Shown here: in pieces, positions 54,481 through 63,253 of the stretch | Numbering within the stretch: the stretch's first letter is position 1 | Layout of the letters: each line of letters begins with the position of its first letter | NCBI GenBank assembly: GCA_964035575.1 | Contig: OZ037855.1 | Location: 186,001 to 250,000, forward strand | Direction of reading: 5' to 3' | DNA: 64,000 nucleotides | From: Rhynchopus sp. YZ270_cl-10 | Lineage: Eukaryota; Euglenozoa; Diplonemea; Diplonemida; Diplonemidae | The notes under the pieces: model-generated | What the model saw: only the letters and a program-made list of their open reading frames with translations | Database searches by the model: none | Told to the model about the DNA's origin: nothing | Program-made: the position numbers and the translations under genes

Positions 54481-55839
54481 TCAACCCTCAAACAGATCGT
54501 AGAGGGGAGTGTCGTCTTCGAGCATTTGCTCTCTGGGCGCATCTTTGCGGCGTCTGTAGTCGGAGGTAAGGTCCGGCTCGCTGCATTTATGAGAGAGAAC
54601 ATGCTTCTCTGGCACATCCACGTTGCCAAGGTGCGACACACGCTTCAGGTACTCATCTCTCCCTAGCGGCGCCTCCCCTGCGTACTGTGTACCAACCAAC
54701 GCTGCCTGCTCTAATTCAAGCAATCCTTGCACCAACGTTGTGAACGTTGCCACCATGGACCCTGTCCCTTCTGAGCTTGCATCCGAAATGAGCTGGCGCA
54801 CTGGGCAATGCACCTGAAGCGAATGGTGGCACATTTTGAAGATATGGGACTTCATTTGCCCTGGCTGCGTGGGGTGCGACTCACAGATTTTAAGGTATTC
54901 GAGGCACGTCTGGATCGCACCGATGCGGGCGTTGATGTCGTGCACCTGGAAATGCCTGCCGCTTACCATACCCATTGTGGGGTTGGCAAAGATGCGAGGT
55001 TCCCAGAGGAGCGAGTCTGCAGACATTACTGCCGCACAGCCAGTCTCCTTCAGACAGAGATCAACATCCTCGTAGGACCAGATGTTGCCGTTCGCGAAGA
55101 CAGGCACATCGATAGCAGACTTCACCATTTCAATTTGGTCCCAATCCGCCACGCCGGGGACGCTCCCCTTTTGCTCCCGGAGACGTCCGTGCACACCAAG
55201 AAACGTTGCGCCCGCATCAACCACTCGCTTCGCATAGTCTATAGTGTGCATAGGATCAGCAAACCTTCTAATCTTTGCCGTAATCGGAATGCTAATATGA
55301 CGGTCCAACGCTCTGATCATCTCACAAACAAGCGGAATGTCGTCCATCAGGAATGCACCATAGTGTCCCTTCCGTGCAATGCCTTGTGGGCACCCGAGGT
55401 TCAGGTCAATCGCTTTGCATCCACTGCGTTCAACCATCTTCGCCGCCTCGACTATGTTCTCTGGGTTGTTCCCGCAGAATTGAAGAATCATATTCGTGTC
55501 TGCAGGGCATGTGGAGTACTCACGGAGACGGTACTGCTGGGCCTGGTCCTTGACGAAGCAGTTGCTGTTGATCATCGGGGAGTACGTCAGGTCAGCCCCG
55601 TAGCGCTTCGTGAGAATGCGGAAGGACAGCTCTGACTGATCCACCATGGGGGCAACAATGGTCTTGGGCGAGCCGAGCAGCCGGTACAGATCCCATGAGC
55701 GTGGCTTGTTCTCGGGTGTCCACGGCCAGTTCTCAGGTGCGTCAAAGTCGGATCCGGTGTGCAAATGCTCGCATTGACAAGAAAAGGTACCCGCATTCGG
55801 CATCAAAGAAAACACACGTTTGTATTCATCCGCGTCCAT
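54481..55839 (-). CDS. DUS1: tRNA-dihydrouridine(16/17) synthase
   Basis: A single exon of 452 residues. The start at 55839 (MDADEYKRVF) is chosen because the upstream in-frame extension is low complexity; the ATG follows a C-rich leader. The FMN-binding TIM barrel begins near residue 57 (SPKTIVAPMVDQSELSFR, with the typical APM-x-D). The catalytic Cys is Cys150 in LNLGCPQGIARKGHYGAFL, which matches the Dus1 subfamily (GCPQ-x-IA-x-GHYGAFL). KIRRF (about 189) and VHGR (216-219) bind the phosphate and the substrate base. It uses NADPH and FMN to reduce uridines 16 and 17 in the tRNA D-loop. N- and C-terminal extensions are modest; no zinc finger or targeting signal is seen. There is no visible link to the neighbouring megasynthase. 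Confidence 0.93.
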   Translation of the reverse strand: MDADEYKRVFSLMPNAGTFSCQCEHLHTGSDFDAPENWPWTPENKPRSWDLYRLLGSPKTIVAPMVDQSELSFRILTKRYGADLTYSPMINSNCFVKDQAQQYRLREYSTCPADTNMILQFCGNNPENIVEAAKMVERSGCKAIDLNLGCPQGIARKGHYGAFLMDDIPLVCEMIRALDRHISIPITAKIRRFADPMHTIDYAKRVVDAGATFLGVHGRLREQKGSVPGVADWDQIEMVKSAIDVPVFANGNIWSYEDVDLCLKETGCAAVMSADSLLWEPRIFANPTMGMVSGRHFQVHDINARIGAIQTCLEYLKICESHPTQPGQMKSHIFKMCHHSLQVHCPVRQLISDASSEGTGSMVATFTTLVQGLLELEQAALVGTQYAGEAPLGRDEYLKRVSHLGNVDVPEKHVLSHKCSEPDLTSDYRRRKDAPREQMLEDDTPLYDLFEG

Positions 55840-56513
55840 TGCAAAGAGGAGAAGGGGTTTGATGGGTGTGTGTGTTGTTGCTTTGGAGAGGGAGGTGGGG
55901 GTGTGGGAGGCATGAGGGTGGTAGGGCAATGTGGGTGGGGTGGGTGCAAGCTTTTTTTTCCCGAAATCATTTCAACAAGAAACGTTGAATAGTGGACGTT
56001 GGTTTGGGGTGGTTCTTTTTTTTTGAAATGTGCATTTCCGAGCTTAGCGCTCTTGATTGCGCCAAGGGGTGTCAATAATCATGGCCGACCCCGAGTTCGT
56101 TTAGAAAAAAACAAGTAATTGTTATCGAAAAAAAAATGGGGTGTGCTGTCGGTACGGGGAGGCTCAATAACCATTCACTCGATGGCTGTAGAGCCGCGGG
56201 GTTTCCATCCATAGCACACTGTTTTTTCTTCTTAGGAAGGTTGTGAAAAAGAGATTTTGTTGCTGCATACGTTTACGAGTGGTCGCACAGCACACACTCC
56301 CATATGGGCAATACCCATACCTGATATCAAACACATCACACATCACACATCACACTCAACACAATCTGGTACTGTCCTGCTGTTCAGCAATTGCACACCT
56401 GGTATTCACATTTACACAACTCACCCACTGAAGAGTGAGCTACCTCAGACCACTAGGGACCTAAAGTAATTTTGACACAAAAGGCGGCTGCCTTCAGATG
56501 GTGGAACTATTTC

Positions 56514-56542
56514 ATCCTAAGACTCTCGTACTTAGTCACCTA
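56514..56542 (+). repeat. CTCTCGT-loop hairpin repeat, CTAAG type
   Basis: TCCTAAGA, CTCTCGT, ACTTAGTCACC. Relative to the CTAAGC/GCTTAG copies, the closing C-G pair is replaced by A and A-side bases while CTAAG/CTTAG stays paired. Confidence 0.65.
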
Positions 56543-56767
56543 AAGGAAGCAAAATGAAGCATCAGTGCGACCCAAGCGCGTGATGAAAACTTTGACACAA
56601 AATGAAAACCTTGAAACAAGGAGAAGTGTTGAAAGTGCAAAACGCAGGGAATCGGACACCAGACATAGAAACAAAACATGCAGTGCGCGTTCTTGACACC
56701 TAACTGATAACCTCTCGGGTCACTGCGCAAAATGCTGCAGCAAGTTTTGAAAAGGAGAATCACATTG

Positions 56768-56768
56768 A

Positions 56769-56801
<33 letters not shown>
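56768..56801. repeat. CA microsatellite
   Basis: About seventeen tandem CA dinucleotides. Confidence 0.95.
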
Positions 56802-56804
<3 letters not shown>

Positions 56805-57066
56805 AAAGACAGAAGGAAGGCCGATAAGATGAACCTCACCCTCGTAGGAGTCATTGAAGAAAAGGGAAAATAAAAAAATATATATTGGACTCTCAGACAA
56901 CAGAGAGAGAGAGATCGATAAAAAGAGGTACGTTTTACGTGTCAAAAACGAATGAGACGTTTGGGAAGAAAAGAGGAAGAAATCAAAATGGAGAAAACAA
57001 CTGTGAGATGTTTCTTTTGAATGGACACGTACACTCAATGACATCCGAGAAGAATAAACACTCTTT

Positions 57067-58611
57067 TCAGATTCCCTGAACCCCTTGCCCCTTCAGCAGC
57101 TTCTGCAAGGCGCTGATACTGACGTCCTGAACCGCCACCCCGGCCTCCGTTAGCGCAGCAGTGGTGCCTGCAGCCATGCCAAGGAGCCAGAGGGTGGGCT
57201 CCTCTCTGATACACGCCCAGGTCACATGGGTCAGAGACGGTGTCGACGTCACAAGCAAATTCTGCACGGAAGCACGTTTCGGGAGCACCAAATCCAGGGG
57301 CAGGTCATATGGATGACTCCCTGTAGAGTAGCTCTCGAAGCCTTCATCATACACAAACCCCTGAGCGTCGACACGGCGATGCACGATATGAATGTCAATA
57401 CCCCAGCCTCCTTTCCCGATGGACCGACTGCTCGTCCCATTCTGCCAGTCGGGCTGCGCGAACACCTTGTCGCCAATCATACGAAGACCTTCACGTACAT
57501 ACAACTGCGGGGGGAAATGCCCGTTTTCTGGCCATTCATCGGCACACAACCCATAGGTGTTCACCGAGTCGCGTGTCTCCTTCGGAACCATTGTACTGTT
57601 GGAGAGAAAGAAGAGGAAGCCTTGCACGTAGTACCGCACAGCCTTTGCAACATCGGCACGGTCCTGGAGGGTTCCGTTCATGTATTTTTCGATGGTGGAG
57701 TCGACGACGTCTGAGGTGACAGGAACGCTTCCACGATCACACAGATCCCATTTATTTTTCAGTGGAAAGCTTCTGTAGCCCAAGATGCCAAAGAGAGAAC
57801 CCAGCGAGGGCGCGGATGATTGCGCTGCCACATAACGCCTCATCAGCTCAAAGTCCTCTTCGTCGTAGTTCTCTGGCTTCGGAAACGGCACTTTGTTGGC
57901 CTTATTGTTCGTAACACAGGGACGGTAGCTGAACCCCATGACCCCCTTATCCCCTGACCCCAGAGGCAGTTCTGTGATCGCAGGTTCCACATAACGAACG
58001 GTGCTGCCGTTCTGATAGACACCGCTGACCGGAGTATTGAACGGTGGGGTGTGCTTCAGAACACCCCCCAGGCTTTCGTTGTACTCCGCTGCCGGTTCTC
58101 TACCCCAAGTGAATGATGTGGTTTCCTTCATGATTTCCCCTTCATAGCTTGCGTCAATGAAGTTTGTTGCGGTCCAGGTTTGTGTTTTGGTTGTGATGGA
58201 GACAATGCGGGAGTTTGTGAGAACGACAGAGTTTGCCTCGTAGGGTTCGCTCAGGAAGAGCGACACACCGGCGGAGTGCAGCAGGGTCAGAAAGCTTGCG
58301 TGCCCGACGTAGTTGTCCGGCTGCCAAACCGGGTAGCTGACGTTGTAGTGCAGTGCATTGATGTTCCCCCAATCGACCATCGTACAGCAGGGCTCCGGAG
58401 TCATATAATCGCGAAACCCAATTCCCCCAGACCCGGACATTCCACCCACCCCACCGGTCGGCTCGATTAGCGCAACACTCCCACTGCTTGCATTTACAAA
58501 CGAAAGGGCGGCAGCGATACCGCTGGGAGTTGCACCATAGATAACCAGGTCGTACGAAGAGGCTTGGGTGTGCACTGCAAAGAGGAGAAGAAGTGAGGCT
58601 CGCAATGCCAT
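57067..58611 (-). CDS. Secreted FAD-dependent oxidoreductase
   Basis: A single exon of 514 residues. A signal peptide (MALRASLLLLFAVHTQA) is followed directly by the Rossmann dinucleotide-binding motif YDLVIYGATPSGIAAALSF (residues 20-38), in the G-x-T-P-S-G form typical of the FAD_oxidored family (PF12831). EPTGGVGGMSGSGG (50-63) would contact FAD, and IDASYEGEIM (152-161) is the D-x-[ST]-Y-E-G signature of the family. Near the C-terminus CIREEPTLWLLGMAAGTTAA is the second FAD-contacting stretch. Several N-glycosylation sequons and Cys pairs (PEPCC, WDLCDRG, YGLCADEW) agree with secretion. The substrate is unknown; relatives in bacteria are often extracellular and linked to sugar or sterol metabolism. 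No membrane helix or ER-retention signal is seen. Confidence 0.88.
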   Translation of the reverse strand: MALRASLLLLFAVHTQASSYDLVIYGATPSGIAAALSFVNASSGSVALIEPTGGVGGMSGSGGIGFRDYMTPEPCCTMVDWGNINALHYNVSYPVWQPDNYVGHASFLTLLHSAGVSLFLSEPYEANSVVLTNSRIVSITTKTQTWTATNFIDASYEGEIMKETTSFTWGREPAAEYNESLGGVLKHTPPFNTPVSGVYQNGSTVRYVEPAITELPLGSGDKGVMGFSYRPCVTNNKANKVPFPKPENYDEEDFELMRRYVAAQSSAPSLGSLFGILGYRSFPLKNKWDLCDRGSVPVTSDVVDSTIEKYMNGTLQDRADVAKAVRYYVQGFLFFLSNSTMVPKETRDSVNTYGLCADEWPENGHFPPQLYVREGLRMIGDKVFAQPDWQNGTSSRSIGKGGWGIDIHIVHRRVDAQGFVYDEGFESYSTGSHPYDLPLDLVLPKRASVQNLLVTSTPSLTHVTWACIREEPTLWLLGMAAGTTAALTEAGVAVQDVSISALQKLLKGQGVQGI

Positions 58612-59308
58612 TTTGAATTTGTCAGGGGTTTGAGGGTGAGCTGAAGGGGAGGTGATGTGCGAGAGAGAGAGCGGTAAGCTATGATGATCTTGAAAAAAAG
58701 AGAATGCCTTTTTTTAAAGCTTTTGACAATCACCCAGGGTAGGGTTGGTGCACTATTTTATTGAAAGGGAGAAACCTCGCCCTTTCCCCCCTCTTGTGTT
58801 TTTTTGTTTGTTTTTCTTGCATTTTTTTTTTTTTTTTTTGGATTACAGAACAGTTCCGAAGCCGCAGCGCAGACCCTTTTTTTAGTTCCGCGTGGTCTTA
58901 TTCTTTACCATGCGTCTCTTCAACGATAGAACATCACTATGAAACTACGTGCCTCCCATCATCGATACACTGGGTAGGGTGCAGCACGGCAGTAACAGGT
59001 TGAAGGGAGCAAACCAGGCGTTATTGCATTATTTTATGCTTTTTGCAGTTCTTTGTTTTTGGGGGGAGATTTTTGAAGCTAGGGAAGAATTATTTTTTTG
59101 TTCGTCAACAATAAACCATGCGGGGGGGTTGGAAAAATACTCAACAAAAAAATGACACCTATGAACGTTAGGTTAGATGTTTGGGCCCAATGCGGGAAAG
59201 GGGGATGGGATTTAAAGCTTGGTCGTATTAGTGTAGCCATCAGAGAACGCTTCACTATACTCGCGTATTGTTTTTTTTTTTTCTTCTTCTCGTTGTCATT
59301 TGTTGTTA
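58612..59308. other. Gene-free spacer
   Basis: AT-rich with T runs; no gene or recognised repeat before the MITE-like element at 59309. Confidence 0.45.
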
Positions 59309-59402
59309 CAGTACAATAAATGGTGGGGTAAAAAAAGCCCTTAGAGTTTTGAAACTCCCAAAATCCACGGTTTTTACCCCACCGGTGTTGGTTGCGTTAC
59401 TG
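59309..59402. mobile_element. 94-bp TA-flanked MITE
   Basis: Left end CAGTACAATAAATGGTGGGG plus TAAAAA; right end TTTTTACCCCACC, then GGTGTTGGTTGCGTTACTG. Both are flanked by TA (59307-59308, 59403-59404). The ends are imperfect inverted repeats starting CAGTA, as in mariner-like MITEs. The body shares GTTTTGAAA-TCCCAAA with the copies at 2570-3375. Without coding capacity it would depend on a transposase elsewhere. Confidence 0.75.
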
Positions 59403-59631
59403 TAGCGTCTTGAAGGCAGTAGTCTTAGCAGTACTTTCCATAAAGTAACAACAACATTGTGGAGAGCCTCTGGGAGAGAGTTGGGGAGACTACCATAGTC
59501 CATTTCTCTTTTTGATAAATTGTTGGAGTGCAGAAGCTCCGCTTTCAATTTTTTGAAAGGGCATGAGGGGAAGCTATTTTGCATTTAGGTCTTTTCTTGC
59601 GATACCTAGAACGATTAATACAAAAGAAAGT

Positions 59632-59676
59632 GAAGTTGATAGTGCAAAACGCCTCTGGGATGGCAGACACTGACAC
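59632..59676 (+). repeat. tRNA-like dispersed repeat (copy)
   Basis: GTGAAGTTGATAGTGCAAAA, CGCCTCTGGGATGGCAGACA, CTGAC. A diverged copy of the core seen at 3392 and 43846. Confidence 0.6.
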
Positions 59677-60041
59677 CCCCCGAATTGCACTTTGGGAGTT
59701 GAAATGTGAGCATAAAAAAGAGAGAAGACTTCAACAGACGAATACGCTTCTCGTGGACAGACATTAAAAAAAGGTTTTGAAAATGCTACAGAAGAAGGCC
59801 TCTTATTGGACAGGGTAAATCATACTGTGCAATACTATGTGCAAGATCTCCTCTCTACGGATGTGAAAAGAGAAGACTTGGTATATCTGTGTTAAAAAAA
59901 AATAGCTGCAAAAGACTTACCTCTTGCGTTATGTGGTCAAATAGGTTTCTAAAACGTCACAACAACAAAATGGGGGTTGAGGGGAATGCACTACAGAAAA
60001 TATCACCTTGTCAGTGAAGTAGGTATGTGCCCAAAAATTGT

Positions 60042-60081
60042 TTTTTCATATACCATCTACTCTACTGAATAGAAGGTATAA
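60042..60081 (+). repeat. Hairpin repeat shared with 12702-12740
   Basis: TTTCATATACCATCTACTCT then ACTGAATAGAAGGTATAACG. TATACC pairs with GGTATA at the base. Confidence 0.55.
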
Positions 60082-60765
60082 CGTACGTAGTTATGTGCCT
60101 AAAACGAAAAACGCTGCCACCTTTACAGCATCGTGGCTTGAAATACAAAGCCCTCTCGTGAACAGTGTATCTGAAAGAAAAGAAAACGTTGCCTCACTGA
60201 GTCTTCCACCTGATTTTACTCGAAATTTGGAGTTTGGGGGGGGTTTAAATATCGGCAAATTTCAGGCAAAATCAGGTGGGTATTTTTGCGAGAGACACAG
60301 AAATACTTATGAAGTAGAAGTTGGGGTAGTAATTTGTGTGCAAAACTGATGGACGGGTTTGTTCTTGTCTGGTCACCTTTCATAGATACTCTTTTGTTTG
60401 TGCGTAAAGTGTGTAATGTGTATTCTGTGTTGACATTAAAATTACTCACAATGCGCTCCCACTGACTACCTGGCCGTGAAGAGGAAACTTCTTTAAGGCC
60501 AAAAAAAAAAAAGGTGAATGCCAATCCTCTCAGCAACACAGTCAATACAGTATGGTGGCGTACCAACTGCAATGAAAGAAAAAAAACACGCAAAAAATAT
60601 TTCAAAAAAAAAAAAAAAGAAAATGAAAAAAGAGAAAAGTTTGGTAAGATGATCTTCTCATGGGTCACCTGAAGAAAAAAAAAGCGTTCCTGTTGGAAAC
60701 AAGAAGAAAAACATAAAAAAGTCTGAAGAAAAAGGGTGAAAAAAACCGACAAAAAAAGAGTTCTT

Positions 60766-60799
60766 GATGAGCCTAAGCCTATCATTTGCTTAGTCATTC
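60766..60799 (+). repeat. CTCTCGT-loop hairpin repeat, CTAAGC type, diverged loop
   Basis: GATGAGCCTAAGC, loop CTATCATTT, GCTTAGTCATTC. The stem is perfect while the loop has changed. Confidence 0.6.
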
Positions 60800-61930
60800 A
60801 TGAACTTTTGATGAATACAATAATAATAAATGTCGCTTTTTCCACAAGAAGGGAACATCAGGCTTCAAGAAGAGTGCTGTGTGCCCCTATTTTTCATTTT
60901 TTTTTTTTTTTTTTTTTTGCTATTTTTTGTTTGCTTGCTTGCTTTTTCCTGGTGAATCAATCATGTGAAGGGGGGAGACTAACGGGCCCGCTTGCCCACA
61001 AAACAGCATCAGCTGTGCTGTCTCCTGTCGTTTGTGCTTGTCAATAGATAGGGGTGACAAAGACCTTTTGTGTTCTGTATCAATCAAAAAAAATGGGGGA
61101 GATAGGGAAACACAGTACAGACGTTTTCGTAATAAAAAAATCGATGCGTTTTTCACGTACACACATCGTACAGTACAATTTTGAATCCAAAAAGAAAAAA
61201 ACCATACAAAAAAACATAAATCACACAAAAAAAGACAAAAAAAGACAAAAAAAACTAGCAGATGAGTAAGTGGGGTTATGTGGACGCTGTCAGAGAGACC
61301 CAAAGGGTGCTTTCCCCTGATGGGTCTGTTGTGTTCATATCAATCATTTTTTTTTTTTTTAACCATCAGAATCGCAACACGCGAAGAGATCCATCGAGTG
61401 TAAAATACGTCAGAACATCAACTACGGCCATCATTTGATTACCCACTGCACACTTCCCATGAAAGAGACATACTAACATGAAGCTTTTTTTGAAAAGTGA
61501 GACACAGTCATGACGTTTTAGGACCGGGAACAGCCACACACTTCCCAGGATACCCAAAACGACAGACACCGAGGGTGAGCTCCCTATTTTGGGGGGGGTG
61601 TTGGAGACTTAAAAAATGGGTGAGGGGAAAAAAAACGGATTTTGGTACAAATAAAAAAGTAAAATACAATACAGGAACGAAGCAACGCCGTGATGTAGAC
61701 TGCCATTCCTTTTCTGCCTTTTCTTAAAATTTTTACAAACTTCAAAAAAAAAAAAAAAAACCAACTTTTGAAAAAAGACAACCTGCTGTGCATATCAGGG
61801 AAAAGAAGACATTATTACTACAAAATTGCGTCTTTTTTCTTGTGGTTTTTAATATTTTTTTTTTACAAATGACGTTGTGATAAAAGGAAGACCAGATAAA
61901 AAAGAACACGCCAAAAGAATTTTTTTTAAA

Positions 61931-61955
61931 GATAGATGCACCTCTCGTGCACACC
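61931..61955 (+). repeat. CTCTCGT-loop hairpin repeat, TGCAC type
   Basis: GATAGA, stem TGCAC, loop CTCTC, stem GTGCA, then CACC. This is a third distinct stem around the same loop sequence. Confidence 0.65.
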
Positions 61956-62090
61956 TGTCCATAAATATGATACCAGCAGAAGCCCACTCCGCTGCCCCCT
62001 TAAAAAATATAAAAAAAAGTTGCAATGGGCAACTGTCAGGCTATTTCCTAAATCTGAGTTTCGATTTTAGGATTTGAGATTTTGGAAATG

Positions 62091-63130
62091 CCGCACTTTT
62101 TTTACCGACCAAATTTTCCCGGTTGCCGCACTTTTTTTTCGCCTAAGGGGGAAGGTAGGTAGGGCACTTCTGTCTGGGAAAAAGTGACCAGGGAAAAAAA
62201 TGTTGGGGTCCCGTGCTCCCAAATGTGCGAAATAAGCAAGAAAAAAGTATTTTTGCGCACATGTGTATAAAAAAAATCCGCCTCCGGCGGGGTTCGTTTT
62301 CGAGGGTTTTCAGAGATATCACGATATGAGGATTCCTTAAGAAACCATTGAATCTTATTTCAGAATAATAGTACCTTAGAGTGTTTTTGGACACATATGA
62401 CCCCACCGTGGAGAGCAATCGGCTCGTGCAATCAAAAGAAAGTGGAGAAAGGTACAAAAAAAAAAGTTGGGTACCGTGCGCCTGCGGCGCTTCTTGTTCC
62501 CTACCAGTTTCTACAGGCAAACACTTGCCCCCTTTACCTTACACTGACGGATTTTGACCAAAACCAAGAACTTGTCCATTTCGGCAAATTGACCCCACCA
62601 CACAACGCACGGATTCCGGAAATGCAAATGCCGGTGTTTTCGGGCATTTTCATGTTTCAAGACGTCAGGATCAGAGAGAGAAAATTTGGTTGTGGGATTT
62701 ACCTTGGCCCTCTTTACCCTACATGGATTTTGACCAAAACCAAGAATTTGGCCATTTCGGCAAAGTGACCCCACCACAGCGCGGGCGGATTCCGGAAATT
62801 CCAATCGCGGTATGTTTTGGAGCTGAAAACCCACTGTTTTTTTTCAGGGGGAAAATTGCTTCCAAATGTCGGAATTTCCGAATTTTCCTGAAAATGACCC
62901 TTGTTTACGAGTATGGGTTCATATTTTGCGAAAATTTAAGTCACTAAATTTTTGTCCATTTTTCCGAATATGCCCCACCACAAGCCGGGATTGGCTCGGA
63001 AATGCAACAAAACGCCCTCTTGGGCGGAAAAAAACCTCACAAAAATGCCGCACTTTTTTTGCATTTCTTTTTCGAAATTTTGGAAAAAACGCCCCAGAGT
63101 TAGGAAATAGCCTGGCAACTGTACAAAGAC
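62091..63130. repeat. Satellite array, reverse orientation of 29985-30735
   Basis: TGACCCCACCAC or a variant recurs at about 62399, 62585, 62767 and 62970, each followed by GGATTCCGGAAATGC or a diverged form and preceded by CCAAGAACTTGTCCATTTCG or a variant. The unit is about 180-200 bp. TGCCGCACTTTTTTT flanks the array on both sides (about 62088, 62120 and 63044). An inverted copy of the GCGCCGCAGGCGCACGGTAC motif lies at 62472. No target duplication or inverted ends as at 29916 were found. Confidence 0.7.
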
Positions 63131-63253
63131 AGCACCATGGATCTTCAATCATGTCAAAGCAGACATTTTCCACTCCCCCACTCCCCCACCCCGACCCCCA
63201 TACAGAGCGATTACAAATTGGAAAACGAGACGTTTGTTCATTCAGTCGTACTC

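Larger units (their letters stand above)
55840..57066. other. Spacer between Dus1 and FAD oxidoreductase
   Basis: Hairpin repeats lie at 56514-56542 and near 56827, a partial tRNA-like repeat near 56632, and a CA microsatellite at 56768-56801. No gene supported. Confidence 0.5.
59405..62090. other. Gene-free AT-rich DNA with hairpin and tRNA-like repeats
   Basis: No gene supported. Repeats: 59632-59676 (tRNA-like), 60042-60081 (shared with 12702), 60136-60175 (short copy of the 100-bp repeat), 60645 and 60766 (hairpins), 61931-61955 (TGCAC/GTGCA hairpin). Many A and T runs. Confidence 0.5.

Noticed and set aside
4216-61955. CRISPR array reading of the recurring short repeats
   Set aside because: Copies are far apart and irregularly spaced in a eukaryotic genome, without spacers or cas genes.
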